Assembly: GCA_963680875.1 (NCBI GenBank)
Contig: OY804588.1
Coordinates: 79,508,829 to 79,572,828, forward strand
Length of the DNA: 64,000 nucleotides
Direction of reading: 5' to 3'
Origin: Bathymodiolus brooksi
Taxonomy: Eukaryota > Mollusca > Bivalvia > Mytilida > Modiolidae
Shown: one piece after another, positions 51,401 to 62,343 of the stretch
Numbering within the stretch: position 1 is the first letter of the stretch
Layout of the letters: the number at the start of each line of letters is the position of its first letter
Program-made: the position numbers and the translations under genes
The notes under the pieces: generated by a model
Told to the model about the DNA's origin: nothing
Database searches by the model: none
The model's input: the letters and a program-made list of their open reading frames with translations, nothing else

Positions 51401-54400
51401 ACTGGAAACCTCAAGATAAAAATAGTGGAAACCTCAAGATAAAAAGACTGGAAATATCAAGATAAAAAGACTGGAAATATCAAGATAAAAAGAATGGAAA
51501 CCTCAAGATTTAAAAACTGGAAACCTCAATATAAAAATAATGGAAACCTCAAGATAAAAAGACTGGAAACCTCAAGATAAAAATGTGGAAACCTCAAGAT
51601 AAAAAGACTGGAAACCTCAAGTTAAAAATAGTGGAAACCGCAAGATAAAAAGACTGGAAACCTCAAGATATAAAGACTGGAAACCTCAAGATAAAAGTAG
51701 TGGAAACCTCAAGATAAAAAGACTGGAAACCTCAAGATAAAAGTAGTGGAAACCTCAAGATAAAAAGACTGGAAATCTCAAGATAAAAAGACTGGAAACC
51801 TCAAGATTAAAAGACTGGAAACCTCAAGATAAAAAGACTGGAAACCTCAAGATTTAAAAACTGGAAACCTCAATATAAAAATAATGGAAACCTCAAGATA
51901 AAAAGACTGGAAACCTCAAGATAAAAATGTGGAAACCTCAAGATAAAAAGACTGGAAACCTCAAGTTAAAAATAGTGGAAACCGCAAGATAAAAAGACTG
52001 GAAACCTCAAGATATAAAGACTGGAAACCTCAAGATAAAAAAATTGGAAACCTCAAGATAAAAAGACTGGAAACCTCAAGATAAAAAGACTGGAAACCTC
52101 AAGATTAAAAGACTGGAAACCTCAAGATAAAAAGACTGGAAACCTCAAGATAAAAAGACTGGAAACTTCAAGATGAAAATAGTGGAAACCTCAAGATAAA
52201 AAGACTGGAAACCTCAAGATTAAAAGACTGGAAACCTCAAAATAAAAAAAAATAGAAACTTCAAGATAAAAAGATTGGAAACCTCAAGATAAAAAGACTG
52301 GAAACCTCAAGATAAAAAGACTGGAAATATCAAGATAAAAAGACTGGAAACCTCAAGATAAAAAGACTGGAAACCTCAAGATAAAAAGACTGGAAATCTC
52401 AAGATAAAAAGACTGGAAATATCAAGATAAAAAGACTGGAAACCTCAAGATAAAAAGATTGGAAACCTCAAGATAAAAAGACTGGAAATCTCAAGATAAA
52501 AAGACTGGAAATATCAAGATAAAAAGACTGGAAACCTCAAGATAAAAATAGTGGAAACCTCAAGATAAAAAGACTGGAAATATCAAGATAAAAAGACTGG
52601 AAATATCAAGATAAAAAGAATGGAAACCTCAAGATTTAAAAACTGGAAACCTCAATATAAAAATAATGGAAACCTCAAGATAAAAAGACTGGAAACCTCA
52701 AGATAAAAATGTGGAAACCTCAAGATAAAAAGACTGGAAACCTCAAGTTAAAAATAGTGGAAACCGCAAGATAAAAAGACTGGAAACCTCAAGATATAAA
52801 GACTGGAAACCTCAAGATAAAAAAATTGGAAACCTCAAGATAAAAAGACTGGAAACCTCAAGATAAAAGTAGTGGAAACCTCAAGATAAAAAGACTGGAA
52901 ATCTCAAGATAAAAAGACTGGAAACCTCAAGATTAAAAGACTGGAAACCTCAAGATAAAAAGACTGGAAACCTCAAGATAAAAAGACTGGAAACTTCAAG
53001 ATGAAAATAGTGGAAACCTCAAGATAAAAAGACTGGAAACCTCAAGATTAAAAGAGTGGAAACCGCAAGATAAAAAGACTGGAAACCTCAAAATAAAAAG
53101 ACTGGAAACCTCAAAATAAAAAAAAATAGAAACTTCAAGATAAAAAGATTGGAAACCTCAAGATAAAAAGACTGGAAACCTCAAGATAAAAAGACTGGAA
53201 ATATCAAGATAAAAAGACTGGAAACCTCAAGATAAAAAGACTGGAAACCTCAAGATAAAAAGACTGGAAACCTCAATATAAAAAGACTGGAAATCTCAAG
53301 ATAAAAATAGTGGAAACCTCAAGATAAAAAGACTGGAAACCTCAAGATAAAAAGATTGGAAACCTCAAGATAAAAAGACTGGGAACCTCAAGATAAAAAG
53401 ACTGGAAACCTCAAGATATAAAGACTGGAAACCTCAAGATTTAAAAACTGGAAACCTCAATAAAAAAATAATGGAAACCTCAAGATAAAAAGACTGGAAA
53501 CCTCAAGATAAAAATGTGGAAACCTCAAGATAAAAAGACTGGAAACCTCAAGTTAAAAATAGTGGAAACCGCAAGATAAAAAGACTGGAAACCTCAAGAT
53601 ATAAAGACTGGAAACCTCAAGATAAAAAAATTGGAAACCTCAAGATAAAAAGACTGGAAACCTCAAGATAAAAGTAGTGGAAACCTCAAGATAAAAAGAC
53701 TGGAAATCTCAAGATAAAAAGACTGGAAACCTCAAGATTAAAAGACTGGAAACCTCAAGATAAAAAGACTGGAAACCTCAAGATAAAAAGACTGGAAACT
53801 TCAAGATGAAAATAGTGGAAACCTCAAGATAAAAAGACTGGAAACCTCAAGATTAAAAGAGTGGAAACCGCAAGATAAAAAGACTGGAAACCTCAAAATA
53901 AAAAGACTGGAAACCTCAAAATAAAAAAAAATAGAAACTTCAAGATAAAAAGATTGGAAACCTCAAGATAAAAAGACTGGAAACCTCAAGATAAAAAGAC
54001 TGGAAATATCAAGATAAAAAGACTGGAAACCTCAAGATAAAAAGACTGGAAACCTCAAGATAAAAAGACTGGAAATCTCAAGATAAAAAGACTGGAAATA
54101 TCAAGATAAAAAGACTGGAAACCTCAAGATAAAAAGACTGGAAACCTCAAGATAAAAAGACTGGAAATCTCAAGATAAAAAGACTGCAAATATCAAGATA
54201 AAAAGACTGGAAACCTCAAGATAAAAATAGTGGAAACCTCAAGATAAAAAGACTGGAAATATCAAGATAAAAAGACTGGAAATATCAAGATAAAAAGAAT
54301 GGAAACCTCAAGATTTAAAAACTGGAAACCTCAATATAAAAATAATGGAAACCTCAAGATAAAAAGACTGGAAACCTCAAGATAAAAAGACTGGAAACCT

Positions 54401-57400
54401 CAAAATAAAAAGACTGGAAACCTCAAGTTAAAAATAGTGGAAACCGCAAGATAAAAAGACTGGAAACCTCAAGATATAAAGACTGGAAACCTCAAGATAA
54501 AAGTAGTGGAAACCTCAAGATAAAAAGACTGGAAACCTCAAGATAAAAGTAGTGGAAACCTCAAGATAAAAAGACTGGAAATCTCAAGATAAAAAGACTG
54601 GAAACCTCAAGATTAAAAGACTGGAAACCTCAAGATAAAAAGACTGGAAACCTCAAGATTTAAAAACTGGAAACCTCAATATAAAAATAATGGAAACCTC
54701 AAGATAAAAAGACTGGAAACCTCAAGATAAAAATGTGGAAACCTCAAGATAAAAAGACTGGAAACCTCAAGTTAAAAATAGTGGAAACCGCAAGATAAAA
54801 AGACTGGAAACCTCAAGATATAAAGACTGGAAACCTCAAGATAAAAAAATTGGAAACCTCAAGATAAAAAGACTGGAAACCTCAAGATAAAAAGACTGGA
54901 AACCTCAAGATTAAAAGACTGGAAACCTCAAGATAAAAAGACTGGAAACCTCAAGATAAAAAGACTGGAAACTTCAAGATGAAAATAGTGGAAACCTCAA
55001 GATAAAAAGACTGGAAACCTCAAGATTAAAAGACTGGAAACCTCAAAATAAAAAAAAATAGAAACTTCAAGATAAAAAGATTGGAAACCTCAAGATAAAA
55101 AGACTGGAAACCTCAAGATAAAAAGACTGGAAATATCAAGATAAAAAGACTGGAAACCTCAAGATAAAAAGACTGGAAACCTCAAGATAAAAAGACTGGA
55201 AATCTCAAGATAAAAAGACTGGAAATATCAAGATAAAAAGACTGGAAACCTCAAGATAAAAAGATTGGAAACCTCAAGATAAAAAGACTGGAAATCTCAA
55301 GATAAAAAGACTGGAAATATCAAGATAAAAAGACTGGAAACCTCAAGATAAAAATAGTGGAAACCTTAAGATAAAAAGACTGGAAATATCAAGATAAAAA
55401 GACTGGAAATATCAAGATAAAAAGAATGGAAACCTCAAGATTTAAAAACTGGAAACCTCAATATAAAAATAATGGAAACCTCAAGATAAAAAGACTGGAA
55501 ACCTCAAGATAAAAATGTGGAAACCTCAAGATAAAAAGACTGGAAACCTCAAGTTAAAAATAGTGGAAACCGCAAGATAAAAAGACTGGAAACCTCAAGA
55601 TATAAAGACTGGAAACCTCAAGATAAAAAAATTGGAAACCTCAAGATAAAAAGACTGGAAACCTCAAGATAAAAGTAGTGGAAACCTCAAGATAAAAAGA
55701 CTGGAAATCTCAAGATAAAAAGACTGGAAACCTCAAGATTAAAAGACTGGAAACCTCAAGATAAAAAGACTGGAAACCTCAAGATAAAAAGACTGGAAAC
55801 TTCAAGATGAAAATAGTGGAAACCTCAAGATAAAAAGACTGGAAACCTCAAGATTAAAAGAGTGGAAACCGCAAGATAAAAAGACTGGAAACCTCAAAAT
55901 AAAAAGACTGGAAACCTCAAAATAAAAAAAAATAGAAACTTCAAGATAAAAAGATTGGAAACCTCAAGATAAAAAGACTGGAAACCTCAAGATAAAAAGA
56001 CTGGAAATATCAAGATAAAAAGACTGGAAACCTCAAGATAAAAAGACTGGAAACCTCAAGATAAAAAGACTGGAAATCTCAAGATAAAAAGACTGGAAAT
56101 ATCAAGATAAAAAGACTGGAAACCTCAAGATAAAAAGACTGGAAACCTCAAGATAAAAAGACTGGAAATCTCAAGATAAAAAGACTGGAAATATCAAGAT
56201 AAAAAGACTGGAAACCTCAAGATAAAAATAGTGGAAACCTCAAGATAAAAAGACTGGAAATATCAAGATAAAAAGACTGGAAATATCAAGATAAAAAGAA
56301 TGGAAACCTCAAGATTTAAAAACTGGAAACCTCAATATAAAAATAATGGAAACCTCAAGATAAAAAGACTGGAAACCTCAAGATAAAAATGTGGAAACCT
56401 CAAGATAAAAAGACTGGAAACCTCAAGTTAAAAATAGTGGAAACCGCAAGATAAAAAGACTGGAAACCTCAAGATATAAAGACTGGAAACCTCAAGATAA
56501 AAGTAGTGGAAACCTCAAGATAAAAAGACTGGAAACCTCAAGATAAAAGTAGTGGAAACCTCAAGATAAAAAGACTGGAAATCTCAAGATAAAAAGACTG
56601 GAAACCTCAAGATTAAAAGACTGGAAACCTCAAGATAAAAAGACTGGAAACCTCAAGATTTAAAAACTGGAAACCTCAATATAAAAATAATGGAAACCTC
56701 AAGATAAAAAGACTGGAAACCTCAAGATAAAAATGTGGAAACCTCAAGATAAAAAGACTGGAAACCTCAAGTTAAAAATAGTGGAAACCGCAAGATAAAA
56801 AGACTGGAAACCTCAAGATATAAAGACTGGAAACCTCAAGATAAAAAAATTGGAAACCTCAAGATAAAAAGACTGGAAACCTCAAGATAAAAAGACTGGA
56901 AACCTCAAGATTAAAAGACTGGAAACCTCAAGATAAAAAGACTGGAAACCTCAAGATAAAAAGACTGGAAACTTCAAGATGAAAATAGTGGAAACCTCAA
57001 GATAAAAAGACTGGAAACCTCAAGATTAAAAGACTGGAAACCTCAAAATAAAAAAAAATAGAAACTTCAAGATAAAAAGATTGGAAACCTCAAGATAAAA
57101 AGACTGGAAACCTCAAGATAAAAAGACTGGAAATATCAAGATAAAAAGACTGGAAACCTCAAGATAAAAAGACTGGAAACCTCAAGATAAAAAGACTGGA
57201 AATCTCAAGATAAAAAGACTGGAAATATCAAGATAAAAAGACTGGAAACCTCAAGATAAAAAGATTGGAAACCTCAAGATAAAAAGACTGGAAATCTCAA
57301 GATAAAAAGACTGGAAATATCAAGATAAAAAGACTGGAAACCTCAAGATAAAAATAGTGGAAACCTCAAGATAAAAAGACTGGAAATATCAAGATAAAAA

Positions 57401-58020
57401 GACTGGAAATATCAAGATAAAAAGAATGGAAACCTCAAGATTTAAAAACTGGAAACCTCAATATAAAAATAATGGAAACCTCAAGATAAAAAGACTGGAA
57501 ACCTCAAGATAAAAATGTGGAAACCTCAAGATAAAAAGACTGGAAACCTCAAGTTAAAAATAGTGGAAACCGCAAGATAAAAAGACTGGAAACCTCAAGA
57601 TATAAAGACTGGAAACCTCAAGATAAAAAAATTGGAAACCTCAAGATAAAAAGACTGGAAACCTCAAGATAAAAGTAGTGGAAACCTCAAGATAAAAAGA
57701 CTGGAAATCTCAAGATAAAAAGACTGGAAACCTCAAGATTAAAAGACTGGAAACCTCAAGATAAAAAGACTGGAAACCTCAAGATAAAAAGACTGGAAAC
57801 TTCAAGATGAAAATAGTGGAAACCTCAAGATAAAAAGACTGGAAACCTCAAGATTAAAAGAGTGGAAACCGCAAGATAAAAAGACTGGAAACCTCAAAAT
57901 AAAAAGACTGGAAACCTCAAAATAAAAAAAAATAGAAACTTCAAGATAAAAAGATTGGAAACCTCAAGATAAAAAGACTGGAAACCTCAAGATAAAAAGA
58001 CTGGAAATATCAAGATACAA
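48415..58020 (+). repeat. 4806-bp tandem duplication containing a 2.0-kb higher-order period
   Basis: The marker AAAAAAAAATAGAAACTTC occurs with its TAG at 49126, 50253, 51127, 52253, 53127, 53932, 55059, 55933, 57059 and 57933. Successive spacings are 1127, 874, 1126, 874, then 805, then 1127, 874, 1126, 874. So 874 bp (38 units) alternates with 1127 bp (49 units) to make a 2.0-kb (87-unit) period. The whole series is duplicated at an offset of 4806 bp (209 units), with 805 bp at the junction. The copies span about 48415-53220 and 53221-58020. Confidence 0.9.
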
Positions 58021-58229
58021 AGACTTGAAACCTCAAGATAACAAGACTGGAAATCTCAAGATAAAAAGACTGGAAACCTCAAGATAAAAAGACTGGAAAA
58101 CTCAAGATCAAAAGACTGGAAACCTCAAGATAAAAAGACTGGAAACATCAAGATAAAAAAACTGGAAACCTCAAGATAAAAAGACTGGAAACCCAAATAA
58201 TTGAAAAGTCTATTGGAGCAAGGTCATCA

Positions 58230-58309
58230 ACAGGATAAACACGATATCTACAGGATAAACACGATAGCTACAGGATAAACACGATAGCTACATGATAAAA
58301 ACGACAGCC
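58230..58309 (+). repeat. 20-bp tandem repeat (4 copies)
   Basis: Copies at 58230, 58250, 58270 and 58290 read ACAGGATAAACACGATAGCT, with one change in the first and several in the last. The repeat follows the end of the 23-bp array by about 36 bp and shares the GATAAA string with it, but the period and the remaining sequence differ. Confidence 0.95.
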
Positions 58310-58395
58310 AAAATCAGATGAAGTCACATAAAACATGTCAGAGAATTTGGCAGTCGGGTTATATGTTGCAATTTTCTTTATCTACCTCAACTAGT

Positions 58396-58652
58396 GGGGC
58401 CGTCGTGGTCGTGATCGCGTGTTACTTGGATATATAACTACCTATGTAATCAGTGCATATCACCACTAAGGTTCTGAGTTCGAACCCTACTCAGGCGAGG
58501 TGTACCTGATACATCATTATGTGGTAAAGTTTGCAGGTCGGTGGTTTTCTCCGGGTACTCCGGTTTCCTCTACTAAGTAAAACTGACAGCCACGATATAA
58601 CTGAAATATTGCTGAAAGTGGCGTTAAACACCATAACTCAAACCCTCAACCA
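58396..58652 (+). mobile_element. Near full-length tRNA-headed V-type SINE
   Basis: The head GGGGCCGTCGTGGTCGTGA has an A-box-like stretch, and TGAGTTCGAACCCTAC (about 58475-58490) is B-box-like. The V-like core GGTTTTCTCCGGGTACTCC then GGTTTCCTCTACTAAG follows, then the shared 3' part ATATAACTGAAATATTGC and TGAAAGTGGCGTTAAACACC with a CAACC-type tail. The organisation (tRNA-derived head, V domain, conserved 3' end) matches molluscan V-SINEs such as RUDI, as I recall them. The 63-codon frame at 58531-58722 is a by-product. Confidence 0.85.
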
Positions 58653-58771
58653 TTCTACATCAATTTTGTGGCTTATTGTACAAGGCCATAATGACGTTCG
58701 TGTTGATATCAATCTCGCTTGATTTCACTTCAAAGAAATTTGTACAGATCAAATAATTATCTTTTTATTAG

Positions 58772-58949
58772 GTTTAATTATTAACTAATCAATCAAGGTC
58801 ACTTTCATGTCCCCGTCAGCTGATTTTATTCAGATAAAAACACATCGACCAAAAACATACGTTTAATTATTGACTAGTCAATCATGGTCACTTTCATGTC
58901 CTCGTCAGCTGATTTTATTAAGATAAAAACACATCGATCAAAAAACATA
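58772..58949 (+). repeat. 89-bp tandem duplication
   Basis: Two copies, 58772-58860 and 58861-58949, both begin GTTTAATTATT and share GGTCACTTTCATGTCC, CGTCAGCTGATTTTATT and AGATAAAAACACATCGA. A handful of substitutions separate them. No coding signal is seen. Confidence 0.95.
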
Positions 58950-59078
58950 TAGGCGTATCTACTACTAGTTAGTAAACATATTGTATTATTCATGTCTCTT
59001 AAAGGCTGTAATCATTTTGAAATCTCGATGCTCGTCCTGAGCGTGGAGCGATGCACTCCACACCACGATAAAACTAAG

Positions 59079-59195
59079 AAGAGTTTGAAGATAACAAAGG
59101 GGTAATCAGAATCTGTAAATCGAAGACGGACAGAAAATACAATGGCCAAAAGAACAAACGGATAAACAACGATATGCAAAACATTATTTAACTAA
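59079..59195 (+). mobile_element. Dispersed mussel-type repeat, copy 3 (5' part)
   Basis: GAGTTTGAAGATAACAAAGG, GTAAATCGAAGACGGACAG, AATGGCCAAAAGAACAAACG and AAACAACGATATGCAAAACA match copy 1 (20474) in order and spacing. Similarity fades after about 59195, so the 3' half is missing or too diverged to see. Confidence 0.7.
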
Positions 59196-59484
59196 AGATG
59201 GAGTATACTTTAAAATTTGGCGTCAAATTTGCAAACATCTGCGGATACTCCACTCGGATAGAGGAGTATGATGTCTGCTTTGTTCTTGACCAACACACTT
59301 AGATAGACATGTCGCTCCACTTAGGTCAGATACATTATCCTGATTCCGACACGCCCAAGTTTTCCTCTTACTCCTTAATGCGGCGTACTTCGCGGAGAAG
59401 CAACAGATACCAAATGACAATGAATCCATTCCTTTTTGCGTAGATTGTTCCTTTCTCTATCACCGACAAGAATTCTATCGGACT

Positions 59485-59695
59485 TGACTATGTATATATG
59501 AGTAACACGTCGGGTGTCTTATAAGATACAGGCACTGTTTACCCTTCGTGAGCCCCTGAGTTGACCCCTGGTTTTCCGATGGAGTCCGTGTTGCTCATTA
59601 TTTCAGCTTTCTGTGTTGTGTTTTTACTTTGTTTGTCTTCGTTCTGTGTCTTGTGTCCATGGTGTGATGTCCATTGCGATTTCCGCTTAAAAACG
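59485..59695 (-). mobile_element. Dispersed mussel-type repeat, copy 4 (minus)
   Basis: Read as the reverse complement it follows copy 1. On the plus strand the blocks are GAGTAACACGTCGGGTGTC, CTGTTTACCCTTCGTGAGC, CTGAGTTGACCCCTGG, AGTCCGTGTTGCTCATTA, CTTTCTGTGTTGTGTTTTT and CTTTGTTTGTCTTCG. It keeps the 3' end that copy 1 lacks. The open frames on both strands here (59539-59736 and 59561-59767) overlap each other and are not called as genes. Confidence 0.75.
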
Positions 59696-59970
59696 ATGTT
59701 CATCTTTACCCCAGTTGTTCGTGACATTTTATTCATTGCACAAAATCTGTTCTTGCATCGGAAGTAGTTTTTGTATTGTAGAATACCTTAAAAATGTCAA
59801 CATCCGTTAAGGCATGTAGCAATGACACTCTGAACAGCTTTATTCGACGTTTTTCACGGAGGAACATGACTAATTTACTTAACGGAACAATCCAATGACC
59901 TTAGAAGGCCTCAATAAGATAAACAACTAATGTTATCACTGGTAGGCGAGTGACATTGTTAATCATTGTA

Positions 59971-60058
59971 TCACGTGATATATATTTACGACTCACGTGA
60001 TATATATTTACGGCTCACGTGATATATATTTACGCCTCACGTGATATATATTTACGGC
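59971..60058 (+). promoter_or_regulatory. 22-bp tandem repeat carrying four CACGTG boxes
   Basis: Four consecutive 22-bp units start at 59971, 59993, 60015 and 60037. Each has the palindrome TCACGTGA followed by TATATATTTACG and GMC (GAC, GGC, GCC, GGC). CACGTG is the canonical E-box bound by bHLH-zip factors (USF, Myc/Max, MITF/TFE families). The spacing of 22 bp is close to two helical turns. Whether it is bound is unknown, and no adjacent gene is visible. Confidence 0.6.
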
Positions 60059-61495
60059 TCAAATCGTATACATGAACTGATATACCCGATAAGGCGTCCA
60101 ATGAAAATACAGCATTTTTTTTTAAACCATAATATAAATATTTTATTAAAATTAATGATGTATTTGCATCCATGTCTTTAATAATGATAAATCATAGCAA
60201 CATCACGTGTTTTCAATATCCAATGAAAAGAAAATCCAGCAGACGACAGTTAGTACGTGTTAAAGAAAACGTGACTTAAACACCAATCATAAATGACAAT
60301 CAGTTTTTAATAATTTGATAAAAAAAAATCAGATTTATAACAATTACTGGGGAAGAGAAATGCCACGTTTATGATAGATTACGTTTTAACATAAAACTCG
60401 CGTGTGAAAATCATTAACGGGATGATGTAATCCATATTTGTTTTTAAAGGGCAAAAAAAAAAAGACACGATAAACAATGGCGATTAATGCTAGTAAGAGA
60501 CAGTTAGACTGACTTCAATTTTTTTTTAATTGATTTAAATCTGAAACAACAAAAAGAAGTTGGCGTGGTAATCTTATTAAGAATTGTAAATTTCACAGTT
60601 ATTAAAAAGAAATTACAGGCAAATGGAAACAAAATAGATTAAGGTTGTATTAGAAATTATGCACTATTGTGCGTGTATTAAATTATTCATGTATGTGTAG
60701 CATATTTACAACTTCCTCATTGCTTTTCATCCTACTTTTTGCAACAACATCTGACCACAATGTAATTAAACCATCAATTGTACACAATGCAGTTTTGTGA
60801 ACACATTGATAACGACAATTAGGCTACCCACCTTCCTCCTAAGAAAGGAACTTGTGTGGGATCACATCCGGTTTTTCTTTTTCTTATATTGAAGTTCACT
60901 GTTCTGTAGTTTTAAAATAGGTCAATCCTCGTTCTGATTGGAAGGTAGAGAGGAATGCGAATGCAATGATAACCAAAACCCTACGTTATTTGAACATAAG
61001 CAGAACAACATAGCTTGTCCCCCACTTTACGGTCCACTCTTAAAGATTGCCCCCACACCTTCGAGTCCATTCCTACGCTTCTGTTCATAATAAATGATAT
61101 TACTATTATGTTGTCTACATGGAGTAACTATTGTGAAATAATTAGTACTCTATGTTTAGCAGATATAATATTGAATGACTCGGGCAATATACATTCACAA
61201 ATTTACTATTGTGTCCATTAAAAGTAGTCAACATCTTGCTTTAATAACTAGATCAATATATACAATAATCAATAAGGGTAATAACAAAATTACCGAACTC
61301 CGAACAATCTTACAAAGGGAAAGTCAAAACAACCGTTTTTATTTACATTCTGGTGTCTGTTCCAAGCCAGGCGTTGTATTTCTAACGTTATATGTTGTGG
61401 TCTTTTTGTGTCCAGTGAGTTAAGATGAGAGGTGGTTGTTCTTTTTATCGATATTGTTGGAATTGATGACAATCACTGTTTAATCTTGCTATTAT
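60059..61495. other. AT-rich unique region, no supported gene
   Basis: The sequence is very AT-rich with several A or T runs (60112-60123, 60320-60328, 60452-60462 and 60521-60529). One further CACGTG lies at 60204. The overlapping short frames at 61015-61221, 61175-61423 and 61290-61472 are on different frames or strands and show no family motif. I see no gene, RNA or known repeat. Confidence 0.5.
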
Positions 61496-61560
61496 ACAAT
61501 TATTGACTTTGGAATAGGTTGCTATCTGGTTTATTAACCTATTCCAAAGTCAATAATTGT
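61496..61560. repeat. Perfect 25-bp inverted repeat with 15-bp loop
   Basis: The left arm 61496-61520 starts ACAATTATTGAC and ends GGAATAGGTT. The right arm 61536-61560 is its exact reverse complement, starting AACCTATTCC. The loop is GCTATCTGGTTTATT. Transcribed RNA would form an uninterrupted 25-bp stem. It could be a MITE remnant, a small-RNA precursor or a replication-generated palindrome. No flanking evidence decides between these. Confidence 0.9.
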
Positions 61561-62343
61561 TTTATTTCATGTAATGTTTTATTGTTATTTACTAACAACT
61601 TCATCGTCATTTTGAGCATTTGTTTATGATTCAGCGGAAAAACAAATGTTAAACGCAATCTCATTGGTTATTGAACAACGAAAGAACGAATTTGATAGGA
61701 GAGCAAATGTCAGGTTTTTCCCAATCTATTGTTATACCTTGCGAAGGTGATATCACTTTCCGGACACCTGTCAGGATCTACTTGTAGCCGAGAGGGTGAT
61801 ATCGCAAGTACTCAAAACTTCTTAACCAGTTTGAAGTCAATCACATGCGAGCTAAGTTACAGCCATGTATAAACATATTTATATATATTCCAAGTGCAGA
61901 TCAGAATTCCATTTAAAGCATCATGTGATTAGTTTACAGGTGTGGTGCTTAGGTAAGATGTTAGAGACTTACGCTATCATCTGATAGCGTGGTTCTTCAA
62001 TAACCTATAATTTCATCAAGTGCATTTGTGGTCATGGACCTGGATGATAGATGTATACCCGTATTATTAAGATCTTGTCACGGATTTTGTTTTGCCAATT
62101 AATGTAATGAACCTAATACGTCATTTGCCTTTAACCCCCACTACGATAAGCATGCTGGTGATACATACTCACTGCTGGAAATGTCTCTAACCCATATTTA
62201 AGCCACCATCCCTTGGGACATGAAGTAATAATTAAGCCACATGGGATTTTATTTACTGTAGATTCAGTCTATAATCTTTGCATAATTAAATTGCAGATAT
62301 AAATCAATGTTATAAAGTTGTGCTTGCTATCTAAGACGTTTAA
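61561..62343. other. Unique spacer with small inverted repeats, no supported gene
   Basis: A 9-bp inverted repeat (CATTTGTTT at 61617, AAACAAATG at 61640) and a compact palindrome ACGCTATCA / TGATAGCGT at 61971-61990 are visible. Two GGTGATATC strings lie near 61748 and 61795. No gene or RNA is recognised. Confidence 0.5.

Larger units (their letters stand above)
21982..58193 (+). repeat. 23-bp satellite array, 36.2 kb (about 1,570 copies)
   Basis: Head-to-tail units reading ATAAAAAGACTGGAAA then CCTCAAG. The unit is about 52% A and 13% T on this strand. Recurrent unit types differ in the AAAxxxC block (CCTC, TCTC, TATC, CTTC, CGTC) and in the GACTGG block (ATAGTGG, GATTGG, GAATGG, AACTGG). 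Others include ATATAAAGAC and GATTAAAAG, and a 22-bp form with AAAAATGTGG. Occasional 6-bp insertions (GATCAAGATAAAA) also occur. It begins after CATCAGGTACG and ends GGAAACCC before AAATAATTG. It lacks genes: canonical units contain stops in the frames, and the short open frames arise only where variant units remove or shift them. I do not recognise the family. Confidence 0.98.

Noticed and set aside
21982..58193. CRISPR array
   Set aside because: There are no unique spacers between repeats: units are contiguous at 23 bp, and the sequence context is eukaryotic.
1..58193. CENP-B box in either satellite
   Set aside because: Neither unit contains the TTCG and CGGG core bases of the CENP-B box consensus.
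21982..58193. Helitron interpretation of the array (start A then TC, tandem repeats inside)
   Set aside because: The right end lacks a CTRR terminus preceded by a short hairpin, and no Rep/helicase coding region is present. The TC start alone is uninformative.
59040..59060. GTGGAG / CTCCAC inverted repeat
   Set aside because: Six-base arms are too short to separate from chance.
17010..60209. Isolated CACGTG motifs at 17010, 21080 and 60204
   Set aside because: Single hexamers are expected by chance in this much DNA. Only the phased cluster at 59971-60058 is kept.
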